From Lepas anatifera (lineage: Eukaryota > Arthropoda > Thecostraca > Lepadidae), in NCBI GenBank assembly GCA_034440635.1, contig JAOTON010001819.1, positions 1,953,001-2,017,000 on the forward strand: a stretch of 64,000 bases of DNA. Reading direction: 5' to 3'. The position numbers and the translations under genes were made by a program. A model generated the notes under the pieces. That model was given only the letters and a program-made list of their open reading frames with translations, made no database searches and was not told the DNA's origin. Of this stretch, positions 30,563 through 40,122 are shown piece by piece; within the stretch, counting starts at the first letter, position 1; every line of letters begins with the position of its first letter.

Positions 30563-31175
30563 GCCTGGCAGTAGACCGGGACTGATTGTTGGCCTGAGTT
30601 ACTCCTGACTGAGAGTGTACCTGCCGGCAGGCCTGGCGGTAGACCGAGACTGATTGTTGGCCTGAGTTACTCCTGACTGAGAGTGTACCTGCCGGCAGGC
30701 CTGGCGGTAGACCGGGACTGATTGTTGGCCTGAGTTACTCCTGACTGAGAGTGTACCTGCCGGCAGGCCTTGCGGTAGACCGGGACTGATTGTTGGCCTG
30801 AGTTACTCCTGACTGAGAGTGTACCTGCCGGCAGGCCTGGCGGTAGACCGGGACTGATTGTTGGCCTGAGTTACTCCTGACTGAGAGTGTACCTGCCGGC
30901 AGGCCTGGCGGTAGACCGAGACTGATTGTTGGCCTGAGTTACTCCTGACTGAGGTGTGTACCTGCCGGCAGGCCTGGCAGTAGACCGGGACTGATTGTTG
31001 GCCTGAGTTACTCCTGACTGAGAGTGTACCTGCCGGCAGGCCTTGCGGTAGACCGGGACTGATTGTTGGCCTGAGTTACTCCTGACTGAGAGTGTACCTG
31101 CCGGCAGGCCTGGCAGTAGACCGGGACTGATTGTTGGCCTGAGTTACTCCTGACTGAGAGTGTACCTGCCGGCAG
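30563..31175 (+). repeat. 68-bp tandem array copied from the exon F acceptor region
   Basis: Nine units start at 30563, 30631, 30699, 30767, 30835, 30903, 30972, 31040 and 31108, and the tenth start (31176) is exon F itself. Each unit opens with GCCTGGC(G/A)GTAGACC directly after an AG (CCGGCAG in most). This is the first five codons of exon F (LAVD...) with its acceptor. After GTAGAC the array units read CGGGACTGA (stop), whereas the real exon reads TGGCTGGCC. The array is therefore an amplified exon/intron junction. Confidence 0.92.
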
Positions 31176-31326
31176 GCCTGGCGGTAGACTGGCTGGCCGG
31201 TAACATTTACTAGGCGGAGGCGATGACGGGGCGGATCGAAGTGGCCCGACTAGACGGCAGCAGCCGCCGCCCGCTGCTCTGGAGCAGCGCCCACCCCCGC
31301 AGCATCGCCGTCGACGCCGAGTCCGG
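31176..31326 (+). pseudogene. LRP5/6: LRP5/6 exon F: propeller 3 blade, with an in-frame TAG
   Basis: Completing the Gly from exon E, the exon reads LAVDWLAGNIY, then TAG (31211-31213), then AEAMTGRIEVARLDGSSRRP and HPRSIAVDAESG. The family has Trp (TGG) at the TAG position in its YW(T/A)(D/E) motif, so a single G-to-A change explains the stop. The acceptor is CCGGCAG|GC (phase 1) and the donor TCCGG|GTACGG (phase 2). Starting the exon after the TAG (acceptor TTTACTAG at 31213) would shift the frame relative to exon E and remove a blade strand. The change could be a sequencing error, a null allele or real decay. Confidence 0.8.
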
Positions 31327-31337
31327 GTACGGGGCGA

Positions 31338-32705
31338 CGCCGACACTGCTGCACGTGCTAGCACCAGCAGTATGGCACATGACACATATCGCAGCACGTG
31401 ACAGCACAGGCGCTTTACAACATTTATATAGCGGCACGTGCTGGTATGGACATGTTCATTGCGACACGTGATCACAGACACCACGACACATGGCAACACA
31501 GACACCGCGACACGTGGCAACACCGACACCGCGACACGTGGCAACACCGACACCGCGATACGTGGCAACACAGACACCGCGACACGTGGCAACACCGACA
31601 CCGCGATACGTGGCAACACCGACACCGTGATACGTGGCAACACCGACACCGCGACACGTGGCAACACATGCGCAACGACACGTGGCAACACAAGCACCAC
31701 GACACGTGGCAACACAGATACGGCGACACGTGGCAACACCGACACTGCGACACGTGGCGACACATGAGCAACGACACGTGGCAACACAGACACCACGACA
31801 CTTGGCAACAAAGATACCACGAGACGTGGCGACACAGACACCGTGACACGTCGTAACACAGATTCCGCGACACGTGGCAATACATACGCAACAACACCTG
31901 GCAACACAAACACCACGACACTTGGCAACAAAGATACCACGAGACGTGACAACACAGCCACCACGACACGTGGCAACACAGACACCACGACACGTGGCAA
32001 CACCGACACCGCGACACGTGGCAACACATACGCAGCGACACGTGGCAACACAAACACCACGACACGTGGCAACACAGACACCGCGACACGTGGCAACACA
32101 TGCGTAGCGACACGTGGCAACACCGACCCGCGACACGTGGCAACACAGACACCGCTACACGTGGCAACACCGACACTGCGACACGTGGCGACACATGCGC
32201 AACGACACGTGGCAACACAGACACCACGACACGTGGCAACACAGATACCGCGACACGTGGAAACACATACGAAACAACACCTGGCAACTTAAACACCACG
32301 ACACGTGACAACACAGGCACTACGACGCGTGCCAACACAGATACCACGACACGTGCAAACACAGACACCACGATCCATGGCAACACCGACACCACGACAC
32401 GTGGCAACACAGACACCACGACACTGGGCGACACAGATACCCCGAGATGCGACAACACAGACACCACGACACGTGCCAACACAGACACCACGATCCATGG
32501 CAACACAGACACCACGATCCATGGCAACACCGACACCACGACACGTGGCAACACAGACACCACGACACTGGGCGACACAGATACCCCGAGATGCGACAAC
32601 ACAGACACCACGACACGTGGCAACACAGACACCACGATACTTGGCAACACAGATACGACGAGACGTGACAACACAGCCACAACGACACGTGGCAACACAG
32701 ACAGT
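31338..32705. repeat. 24-bp minisatellite rich in CACGTG (E-box) motifs
   Basis: Units of about 24 bp (CGACACGTGGCAACACAGACACC with variants) run for some 1.3 kb. Most units contain the palindrome CACGTG. Because 24 is a multiple of three and the unit lacks stops, long open frames occur on both strands; they are artefacts of the repeat. The most degenerate unit-like sequence (GACGCCGACACTGCTGCACG, 31339-31358) lies a few bases after the exon F donor, suggesting that the array grew from there. Confidence 0.9.
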
Positions 32706-33032
32706 CAGGCTCACGGAACATACTCATCAGGGCTGGCAGCATGCACGCGCTTGATCTGTGTGGTATTTTTCAAGATAGATGTTTGGTAATGAAGAATATG
32801 GCAAAAGAAAGAAAAACGGAATGATGAATAACAATGAATGAATACAGAATGGACTTGTCATTTTTATGTGCATATTTGTATTATTGAAGAAGTTAACCTA
32901 TCTTGTATTGTTGAACAATACTATTATATATGTCAGAGGTTTCAGATATGTCAGACGGTGTTTATGTATTTTTAGGGGTGGGGCGATGTTTTATCTACTT
33001 CGGCGAGTATTGGCATCCTTCCCACTCTCCCG

Positions 33033-33343
33033 GTACCTGTTCTGGTCGGACTGGAGTACGGTACCGCAGTACCGCACACTAACCCCTCTCTTCCTCCAGG
33101 TACCTGTTCTGGTCGGACTGGAGTACGGTACCGCAGTACCGCACACTAACCCCTCTCATCCCCCAGGTACCTGTTCTGGTCGGACTGGAGTACGGTACCG
33201 CACACTAACCCCTCTCATCCCCCAGGTACCTGTTCTGGTCGGACTGGAGTACGGTACCGCACACTAACCCCTCTCATTCCCCAGGTACCTGTTCTGGTCG
33301 GACTGGAGTACGGTACCGCACACTAACCCCTCTCGTCCTCCAG
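33033..33343 (+). repeat. 59/67-bp tandem array copied from the exon G acceptor region
   Basis: Starts of the unit GTACCTGTTCTGGTCGGAC fall at 33033, 33100, 33167, 33226 and 33285, and the sixth start (33344) is exon G. Spacings are 67, 67, 59, 59 and 59 bp. Copies 2-5 and exon G are preceded by a pyrimidine-rich run and CAG; copy 1 lacks the AG. Each copy encodes YLFWSDWS, the first YWTD strand of exon G, followed by intron (ACACTAACCCCTCTC). Only the last acceptor keeps the correct frame into exon G. Confidence 0.93.
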
Positions 33344-33879
33344 GTACCTGTTCTGGTCGGACTGGAGTACGGTACCGTCGTTGTACCGCGCGCTGCTGGA
33401 CTGTACGGAGCCGGAGCAGTTTGTCACCTCGGTTGGCCGCAGTAACGGTCTGACGGTGGACCACGGCTCGGGCCGGCTGCTCTGGGTCGACATCGATGAG
33501 AAGAGGATCGAGAGTCAGCTGTTGCAGGGCGAGGGCAGCCGGGACCGGCGCGTGGTTCTGTCCGGTCTAAATCAGCCCTACTCGCTGGCCGTGTACGGGC
33601 CGCACGTCTACTGGACGGACTGGACCGATAACCGCATCCAGCGGGCCGACAAGGAGACGGGGCAGAACGTGACCACTGTCAGGCAGGACGTGGAGTACGT
33701 GATCGACATTCTGGTGTTCCACCGCTCGGCGGCGGCCGGCTGGTCGCCCTGCGCGCTGCACAACGGCGGCTGTGAGAGCCTCTGCTTCTCACGGCCGGCG
33801 GCGGCGTCCCAGAGGGCCGAGCACCGCTGCGGCTGCCGCTCGCACTACAGGCTGGCCAAGGACGCCAAATCCTGCCTGC
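33344..33879 (+). CDS. LRP5/6: LRP5/6 exon G: rest of propeller 3 and EGF-like module 3
   Basis: This is the longest exon (178 codons plus flanking bases). It holds YLFWSDWSTVP, GRSNGLTVDHGSGRLLWVD, NQPYSLAVYGPHVYWTDW, NRIQRADKETGQNVTTV and DILVFHRSAAAGWSPC. The EGF module HNGGCESLC...HRCGCRSHYRL...KSC follows. It aligns with the second half of propeller 3 and its EGF in LRP5/6. Relative to the family the basic-rich IDR after SDW is replaced by VPSLYRALLDCTEPE, including an extra Cys. The acceptor is CTCCAG|G (phase 2) and the donor TGCCTGC|GTGAGT (phase 1). Confidence 0.95.
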
Positions 33880-34203
33880 GTGAGTGCTGGACTCGCAGGT
33901 CGTCAGCTGTTGGCTTTTATCGCAATTTCAGATGGATGCAGTGAAACTTGAAAGGCAGTCTTACGGGGTTTGCGTGTGTACACGAGTGGTAGTTATGAGG
34001 CCTCTCATATTTCATTGGTAAAATATATAGTGCAATGTTATTCTTGTTCCGTCATTTGATCAATAGCTGTGGATGGACACCTCTCAGACATTAACTAATT
34101 ACTGGTATTTAAGTATCCTAGGTATTAGTGAACAGTGACTGTAAAGCGAGACAAGTCATCCTTATTATGCCAGTGACGTTATCTAACGCGTCCGCTCCGA
34201 CAG

Positions 34204-37200
34204 CGCCGCACGATTTCCTATTGTTCGCCCGGCGGAGCCGCCTCCTCGGTCTAGTGTCAGTGACAGTGTCCGCCTCCGACAGCGCCGCACGAGTTCCTGC
34301 TGTTCGCTCAGCGGAGCCGCCTCCCCGGTCTAGTGACTGACAGTGACCGCCTTCGACAGCGCCGCACGAGTTCCTGCTGTTCTCCCAGCGGAGCCGCCTC
34401 CCCGGTCTAGTGTCAGTGACAGTGTCCGCCTCCGACAGCGCCGCACGAGTTCCTGCTGTTCTCCCAGCGGAGCCGCCTCCCCGGTCTAGTGTTAGTGACA
34501 GTGTCCGCCTCCGACAGCGCCGCACGAGTTCCTGCTGTTCTCCCAGCGGAGCCGCCTCCCCGGTCTAGTGTCAGTGACAGTGTCCGCCTCCGACAGCGCC
34601 GCACGAGTTCCTGCTGTTCTCCCAGAGGAGCCGCCTCCCCGGTCTAGTGACAGTGACAGTGACCGCCTTCGACAGCGCCGCACGAGTTCCTGCTGTTCTC
34701 CCAGCGGAGCCGCCTCCCCGGTCTAGTGTCAGTGACAGTGTCCGCCTCCGACAGCGCCGCACGAGTTCCTGCTGTTCTCCCAGCGGAGCCGCCTCCCCGG
34801 TCTAGTGTCAGTGACAGTGTCCGCCTCCGACAGCGCCGCACGAGTTCCTGCTGCTCTCCCAGCGGAGCCGCCTCCCCGGTCTAGTGACAGTTACAGTGTC
34901 CGCCTCCGACAGCGCCGCACGAGTTCCTGCTGTTCGCCCAGCGGAGCTGCCTCCCCGGTCTAGTGACAGTGAGTGTCTGCCTCCGACAGCGCCGCACGAG
35001 TTACTGCTGCTCTCCCAGCGGAGCCGCCTCCCCGGTCTGGTGTCAGTGACAGTGTCCGCCTCCGACAGCGCCGCACGAGTTCCTGCTGCCCTCCCAGCGG
35101 AGCCGCCTCCCCGGTCTAGTGACAGTTACAGTGTCCGCCTCCGACAGCGCCGCACGAGTTCCTGCTGTTCGCCCAGCGGAGCCGCCTCCCCGGTCTAGTG
35201 ACAGTGACAGTGTCCGCCTCCGACAGCGCCGCACGAGTTCCTGCTGCTCTCCCAGCGGAGCCGCCTTCCCGGTCTAGTGACAGTGACAGTGTCCGCCTCC
35301 GACAGCGCGCACGAGTTCCTGCTGCTCTCCCAGCGGAGCTGCCTTCCCGGTCTAGTGACAGTGACATTGTCCGCCTCCGACAACGCCGCACGAGTTCCTG
35401 CTGTTCTCCCAGCGGAGCCGCCTCCCCGGTCTAATGACAGTGACCGCCTTCGACAGCGCCGCACGAGTTCCTGCTGCTCTCCCAGCGGAGCCGCCTTCCC
35501 GGTCTGGTGTCAGTGACAGTGTCCGCCTCCGACAGCGTCGCACGAGTTCGTGCTGTTCGCCCAGCGGAGCTGCCTCCCCGGTCTAGTGACAGTGACAGTG
35601 TCCGCCTCCGACAGCGCCGCACGAGTTCCTGCTGTTCGCCCAGCGGAGCTGCCTCCCCGGTCTAGTGACAGTGAGTGTCTGCCTCCGACAGCGCCGCACG
35701 AGTTACTGCTGCTCTCCCAGCGGAGCCGCCTCCCCGGTCTGGTGTCAGTGACAGTGTCTGCCTCCGACAGCGCCGCACGAGTTCCTGCTGCTCTCCCAGC
35801 GGAGCTGCCTCCCCGGTTTAGTGACAGTGACAGTGTCAGCCTCCGACAGTGCCACACGAGTCCCTGCTGTTCGCTCAGCGGAGCCGCCTCCCCGGTCTAG
35901 TGACAGTGACAGTGTCTGCCTCCGACAGCGCCGCACGAGTTCCTGCTGTTCGCTCAGCGGAGCCGCCTCCCCGGTCTAGTGACAGTGACAGTGTCTGCCT
36001 CCGACAGTGCCACACGAGTTCCTGCTGCTCTCCCAGCGGAGCCGCCTCCCCGGTCTAGTGACAGTGACAGTGACCGCCTCCGACAGCGCCGCACGAGTTC
36101 CTGCTGTTCGCCCAGCGGAGCCGCCTCCCCGGTCTAGTGTCAGTGACAGTGTCCGCTTCCGACAGCGCCGCACGAGTTCCTGCTGTTCGCCCAGCGGAGC
36201 TGCCTCCCCGATTTAGTGACAGTGACAGTGTCAGCCTCCGACAGCGCCACACGAGTTCCTGCTGTTCGCTCAGCGGAGCCGCCTCCCCGGTCTAGTGTCA
36301 GTGACAGTGTCCGCCTCCGACAGCGCCACACGAGTTCCTGCTGTTCGCTCAGCGGAGCCGCCTCCCCGGTCTAGTGTCAGTGACAGTGTCTGCCTCCGAC
36401 AGCGCCGCACGAGTTCCTGCTGTTCGCCCAGCGGAGCCGCCTCCCCGGTCTAGTGACAGTGTCAGTGACAGTGACCGCCTCCGACAGCGCCGCACGAGTT
36501 CCTGCTGCTCTCCCAGCGGAGCCGCCTTCCCGGTCTAGTGACAGTGACAGTGTCCGCCTCCGACAGCGCGCACGAGTTCCTGCTGCTCTCCCAGCGGAGC
36601 TGCCTTCCCGGTCTAGTGACAGTGACATTGTCCGCCTCCGACAACGCCGCACGAGTTCCTGCTGTTCTCCCAGCGGAGCCGCCTCCCCGGTCTAATGACA
36701 GTGACCGCCTTCGACAGCGCCGCACGAGTTCCTGCTGCTCTCCCAGCGGAGCCGCCTTCCCGGTCTGGTGTCAGTGACAGTGTCCGCCTCCGACAGCGTC
36801 GCACGAGTTCGTGCTGTTCGCCCAGCGGAGCTGCCTCCCCGGTCTAGTGACAGTGACAGTGTCCGCCTCCGACAGCGCCGCACGAATTCCTGCTGTTCGC
36901 CCAGCGGAGCTGCCTCCCCGGTCTAGTGACAGTGAGTGTCTGCCTCCGACAGCGCCGCACGAGTTACTGCTGCTCTCCCAGCGGAGCCGCCTCCCCGGTC
37001 TGGTGTCAGTGACAGTGTCTGCCTCCGACAGCGCCGCACGAGTTCCTGCTGCTCTCCCAGCGGAGCTGCCTCCCCGGTTTAGTGACAGTGACAGTGTCAG
37101 CCTCCGACAGTGCCACACGAGTCCCTGCTGTTCGCTCAGCGGAGCCGCCTCCCCGGTCTAGTGACAGTGACAGTGTCTGCCTCCGACAGCGCCGCACGAG

Positions 37201-37748
37201 TTCCTGCTGTTCGCTCAGCGGAGCCGCCTCCCCGGTCTAGTGACAGTGACAGTGTCTGCCTCCGACAGTGCCACACGAGTTCCTGCTGCTCTCCCAGCGG
37301 AGCCGCCTCCCCGGTCTAGTGACAGTGACAGTGACCGCCTCCGACAGCGCCGCACGAGTTCCTGCTGTTCGCCCAGCGGAGCCGCCTCCCCGGTCTAGTG
37401 TCAGTGACAGTGTCCGCTTCCGACAGCGCCGCACGAGTTCCTGCTGTTCGCCCAGCGGAGCTGCCTCCCCGATTTAGTGACAGTGACAGTGTCAGCCTCC
37501 GACAGCGCCACACGAGTTCCTGCTGTTCGCTCAGCGGAGCCGCCTCCCCGGTCTAGTGTCAGTGACAGTGTCCGCCTCCGACAGCGCCACACGAGTTCCT
37601 GCTGTTCGCTCAGCGGAGCCGCCTCCCCGGTCTAGTGTCAGTGACAGTGTCTGCCTCCGACAGCGCCGCACGAGTTCCTGCTGTTCGCCCAGCGGAGCCG
37701 CCTCCCCGGTCTAGTGACAGTGTCAGTGACAGTGACCGCCTCCGACAG
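34204..37748 (+). repeat. 79-bp tandem array (about 45 units) copied from the exon H acceptor region
   Basis: Each unit reads GCCTCCGACAG|CGCCGCACGAG, TTCCTGCTGTTC, (T/G)CCCAGCGGAGCCGCC, then TCCCCGGTCTAGTGACAGTG. The part after the AG is the first 40 or so bases of exon H (PHEFLLFAQRSR). Because 79 is not a multiple of three, a transcript entering at most upstream acceptors meets a TAG in the third unit. From about 35200 the units form a higher-order repeat of 1261 bp (about 16 units) present twice, to about 37720. The GC-rich array accounts for numerous short open frames on both strands. Confidence 0.93.
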
Positions 37749-37912
37749 CGCCGCACGAGTTCCTGCTGTTCGCCCAGCGGAGCCGGCTGCACCGGCTGGT
37801 GTTCGTGCCGGGAGAGGCGCCCGACATCACGCTGCCCGTCACGTCCGTGCGCAGCGCCCGCGCCCTTTCGTTCGACCCCAACAACCAGCACCTCTACTGG
37901 GCCGAGAACAAG
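37749..37912 (+). CDS. LRP5/6: LRP5/6 exon H: propeller 4 start, GC donor
   Basis: Joined to exon G it reads SCLPPHEFLLFAQRSRLHRL, VFVPGEAPDITLPVTSV and RSARALSFDPNNQHLYWAEN. This matches the beginning of propeller 4. The acceptor is CTCCGACAG|CG (phase 1). The exon ends AACAAG|GCAAGT (phase 0), a GC donor with otherwise ideal consensus. No nearby GT donor keeps the register to exon I. Confidence 0.92.
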
Positions 37913-38224
37913 GCAAGTGCCCGACCTGGCGCCGGCGTCGGCCATTTGGGTGGTGGGAACACATGGGATGCCGGGTCCATGCGTTTTCATAGAGAATGGA
38001 TGCTGTTTTAGAGGCCATGGAAACGTCCGTCATGCAAGGAATCCACCCGTTTTACCTGTTGTCCCCCCGCCCACCGACCAATTATCTACACAAACTTGTT
38101 TGGCCAGTTCCCCAGTCGTTGAGGCCAGATTTCCGCACTCCCTCCCCCAGCCTGATCATTCCATGCATTTTGTGCGTAGAAAACGAACGCACTCGGTATG
38201 CTATCAGGTACACACGCACTACGG

Positions 38225-38560
38225 TTAAATCCTGGGAGTCGAGCAGCAGGCAAAGCAGAATGGAGGAGGTGAGCCTTACGAGGCTTCGAATCGGCCACTG
38301 TTATACGACCCACGCCCATCATTTGAACAACGCCGTCCCCAACACGTGTCCTCATTGTGGCAGCCGCCTCACAGTGCGGCATGTTTTATGTGCTACTGAC
38401 AGCTGCGACCAGCTGAAACGATGTCAGGGCCGATTCTTTCCACCGGTCCCGCTGGAACAGATCCTAGGAAATGACGCGTTCATAGACATTGGAAAAGTTT
38501 TATTATACCTGGGAGAAGTACATTTTGACGTAGTATATACCCCCATCAGATATTCTTAGA
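38225..38560 (+). pseudogene. LINE ORF2 C-terminal fragment in intron H-I
   Basis: The frame encodes KSWESSSRQSRMEEVSLTRL, IGHCYTTHAHHLN, CPHCGSRLTVRHVL and VHFDVVYTPIRYS. This is the zinc-motif tail after RNase H, closest in layout to the fragment at 6050-7146. It is a typical short 5'-truncated insertion. Downstream to 39128 no other coding feature is seen. Confidence 0.85.
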
Positions 38561-39128
38561 TATCACACCCTCTGTATAGGCCACTTTAGCTTATAAGGAC
38601 AAATCTCAGAATGATGTAATACAACACTGACGGGCATATATAGCCTCTGCAGCTGCAGTGCACTAAAACTCCAATGATCACCATACACACGCTGAACGCT
38701 GTCATACTGTGCATGGCTCAAGGTCACATTGTCTCTATGTATCCGTGTCATGATGGTGGAATGACTTCAAATGTTTTTTTTTTTTGTTAGCGTTGTCACT
38801 TTTTGGCTGGATTTTGATGACGTGCGCTGTTTAACACCGTTGTGTTGCTGACGTTACCTAATTTAATGTTTATTCATCTTCGTAGAGCTAGAAGTATTAC
38901 TGTTTCTTATGGGTGGAGACTAGTTTTTATTTCAGCTATAAATGTCTAACTTTACAAGCTTGCCATTCTCCACGTGTAATCCACTGATTGCCCAGGGGGA
39001 ATTCCCTCAGGCACCGATTGGGACCCATGGACATGATCTAGCTGTAGTGAGTGTACTGGCCACCTTCCGAGTGTGTGGAGGGATGTGTGGGCTGTGGTGC
39101 TGCTGGCTGACGTGTGACCACTCCGCAG

Positions 39129-39209
39129 ACGATTCGGCGGGCTCGGGACGACAACTCGGCTCAGTTCGTGCTCATACCCACCGGCAACCACCGGCCGGAT
39201 GACATACAG
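39129..39209 (+). CDS. LRP5/6: LRP5/6 exon I: propeller 4 blade fragment
   Basis: This small exon of 27 codons encodes TIRRARDDNSAQFVLIPTGN and HRPDDIQ. The acceptor is CTCCGCAG|ACG and the donor ATACAG|GTCAGC, both phase 0. It joins exon H as AENK-TIRRA. About five residues (a PYDLS-like strand) that the family has after this exon are absent before exon J. Confidence 0.85.
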
Positions 39210-39792
39210 GTCAGCGCAGACCGCCTCCACACCGGCCGCTGGCTGGCTCCGTTCTACAAGGGCCCAGGCGGCCGGAAATTATCACCCAGAGCCAGTTGTG
39301 AAAACAGCAGATGCATCTGATGGGCTCGAATTCGGAGAAAGTGTAACTTTTCGAATCGTCGCGATGAGATTAGGTTGTTATTGAATCGCCTGTTTTAGCC
39401 CCGACTTTCACTGTTACGCACTCTGTCGCCTGTCGTTTGAAATGTGCGTGTTCCAAGTTAGAACCATTACTCGGTGTTGTTGTCAATGGTGGAGCCGTGC
39501 CTGGGCTTGCAGTTCTGACTTGTGACTACGTCTTTGTGCGGATGTAGCCGAGCTCGGGCTGCTGCTCTGCTTCTCTGGTCTTTGCTTCTGTGCAGGTGGG
39601 GCCAGTGATAGATACAAGGGGCGAGGGGACTCGACCCCCCATGTCAGAGTGCCTAAAGTAATTGCATAGCCGGAGGGTATCCCGAGGCAATGGCGGAGGA
39701 GTCTCGAGCGCCCTAGCTCCCCCCAAATGAAGTCCTGGATCCGTCACTGGATGGAACCGTTCTTTGCTCTGTTGCAGGTCTGTGACTCTGCA

Positions 39793-39979
39793 GTTGGAGC
39801 CGTAATCGGGTCTGCTGTTCTGTTCTGGTCTGTGGCTCTGTCCATAGTCGGGTCTGCTGTTCTGGTCCATGACCTCTGCACCTCCTGGTGGAGCCGTACT
39901 GGGGTCTGCTGTTCTGGTCTGTGCCTATGTCCGTAATCGGGTCTGCTGTTCTGGTCTGTGACTCGGTGCCTCTGTGCAG
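39793..39979 (+). repeat. Degenerate tandem copies of the exon J acceptor region
   Basis: The sequence (G/T)TGGAGCCGTA...GGTCTGCTGTTCTGG, the start of exon J, recurs upstream. Longer copies start at 39793 (after CTCTGCAG) and 39888, and shorter GGTCTGCTGTTCTGGTC copies lie near 39850 and 39939. A more diverged relative lies at 39545-39595. Spacing is about 46 bp, or 92-95 bp for the longer copies. Divergence is higher than in the E-F, F-G and G-H arrays. Confidence 0.8.
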
Positions 39980-40122
39980 GTGGAGCCGTATTCAGGTCTG
40001 CTGTTCTGGTCTTGCACGGAGCAGAACACCATCAACGTCACCCGCTTGAACGGTAGCCACGTGGGTGTGGTGGTCACCGGGCCCGACAAGCCGCGCAACA
40101 TCGCGCTCATGCCCGAAATCGG
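39980..40122 (+). CDS. LRP5/6: LRP5/6 exon J: propeller 4 blade
   Basis: The exon encodes VEPYSGLLFWSCTEQNTINV, TRLNGSHVGVVVTGPDKPRN and IALMPEIG, aligning with the propeller 4 blade that has FW(S/T)C in place of YWTD. The acceptor is CTGTGCAG|GTG (phase 0) and the donor AAATCGG|GTACGT (phase 2). No later LRP5/6 exon is recognisable in the remaining 24 kb, so the gene continues past the window or is broken here. Confidence 0.92.

Noticed and set aside
30563..31175. CRISPR-like array of regularly spaced repeats
   Set aside because: The genome is eukaryotic, units are contiguous without unique spacers, and they match the adjacent exon edge.
31200..31213. Possible 14-nt micro-intron GTAAC...TAG that would remove the stop in exon F
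   Set aside because: Too short for splicing, and its removal shifts the frame and deletes a conserved strand.
31008..32754. Several long open frames on both strands encoding repeated peptides (LPRVAVSV, CRGVCVAT, HVATQTPR)
   Set aside because: They arise because the 24-bp unit is a multiple of three and lacks stops; there is no non-repeat coding context.
34118..37993. Dozens of 60-120 residue frames on both strands (MRRCRRRTLSL, SASDSAARVPA)
   Set aside because: Rotating frames of a 79-bp non-coding tandem repeat; only the final copy joins real coding sequence (exon H).
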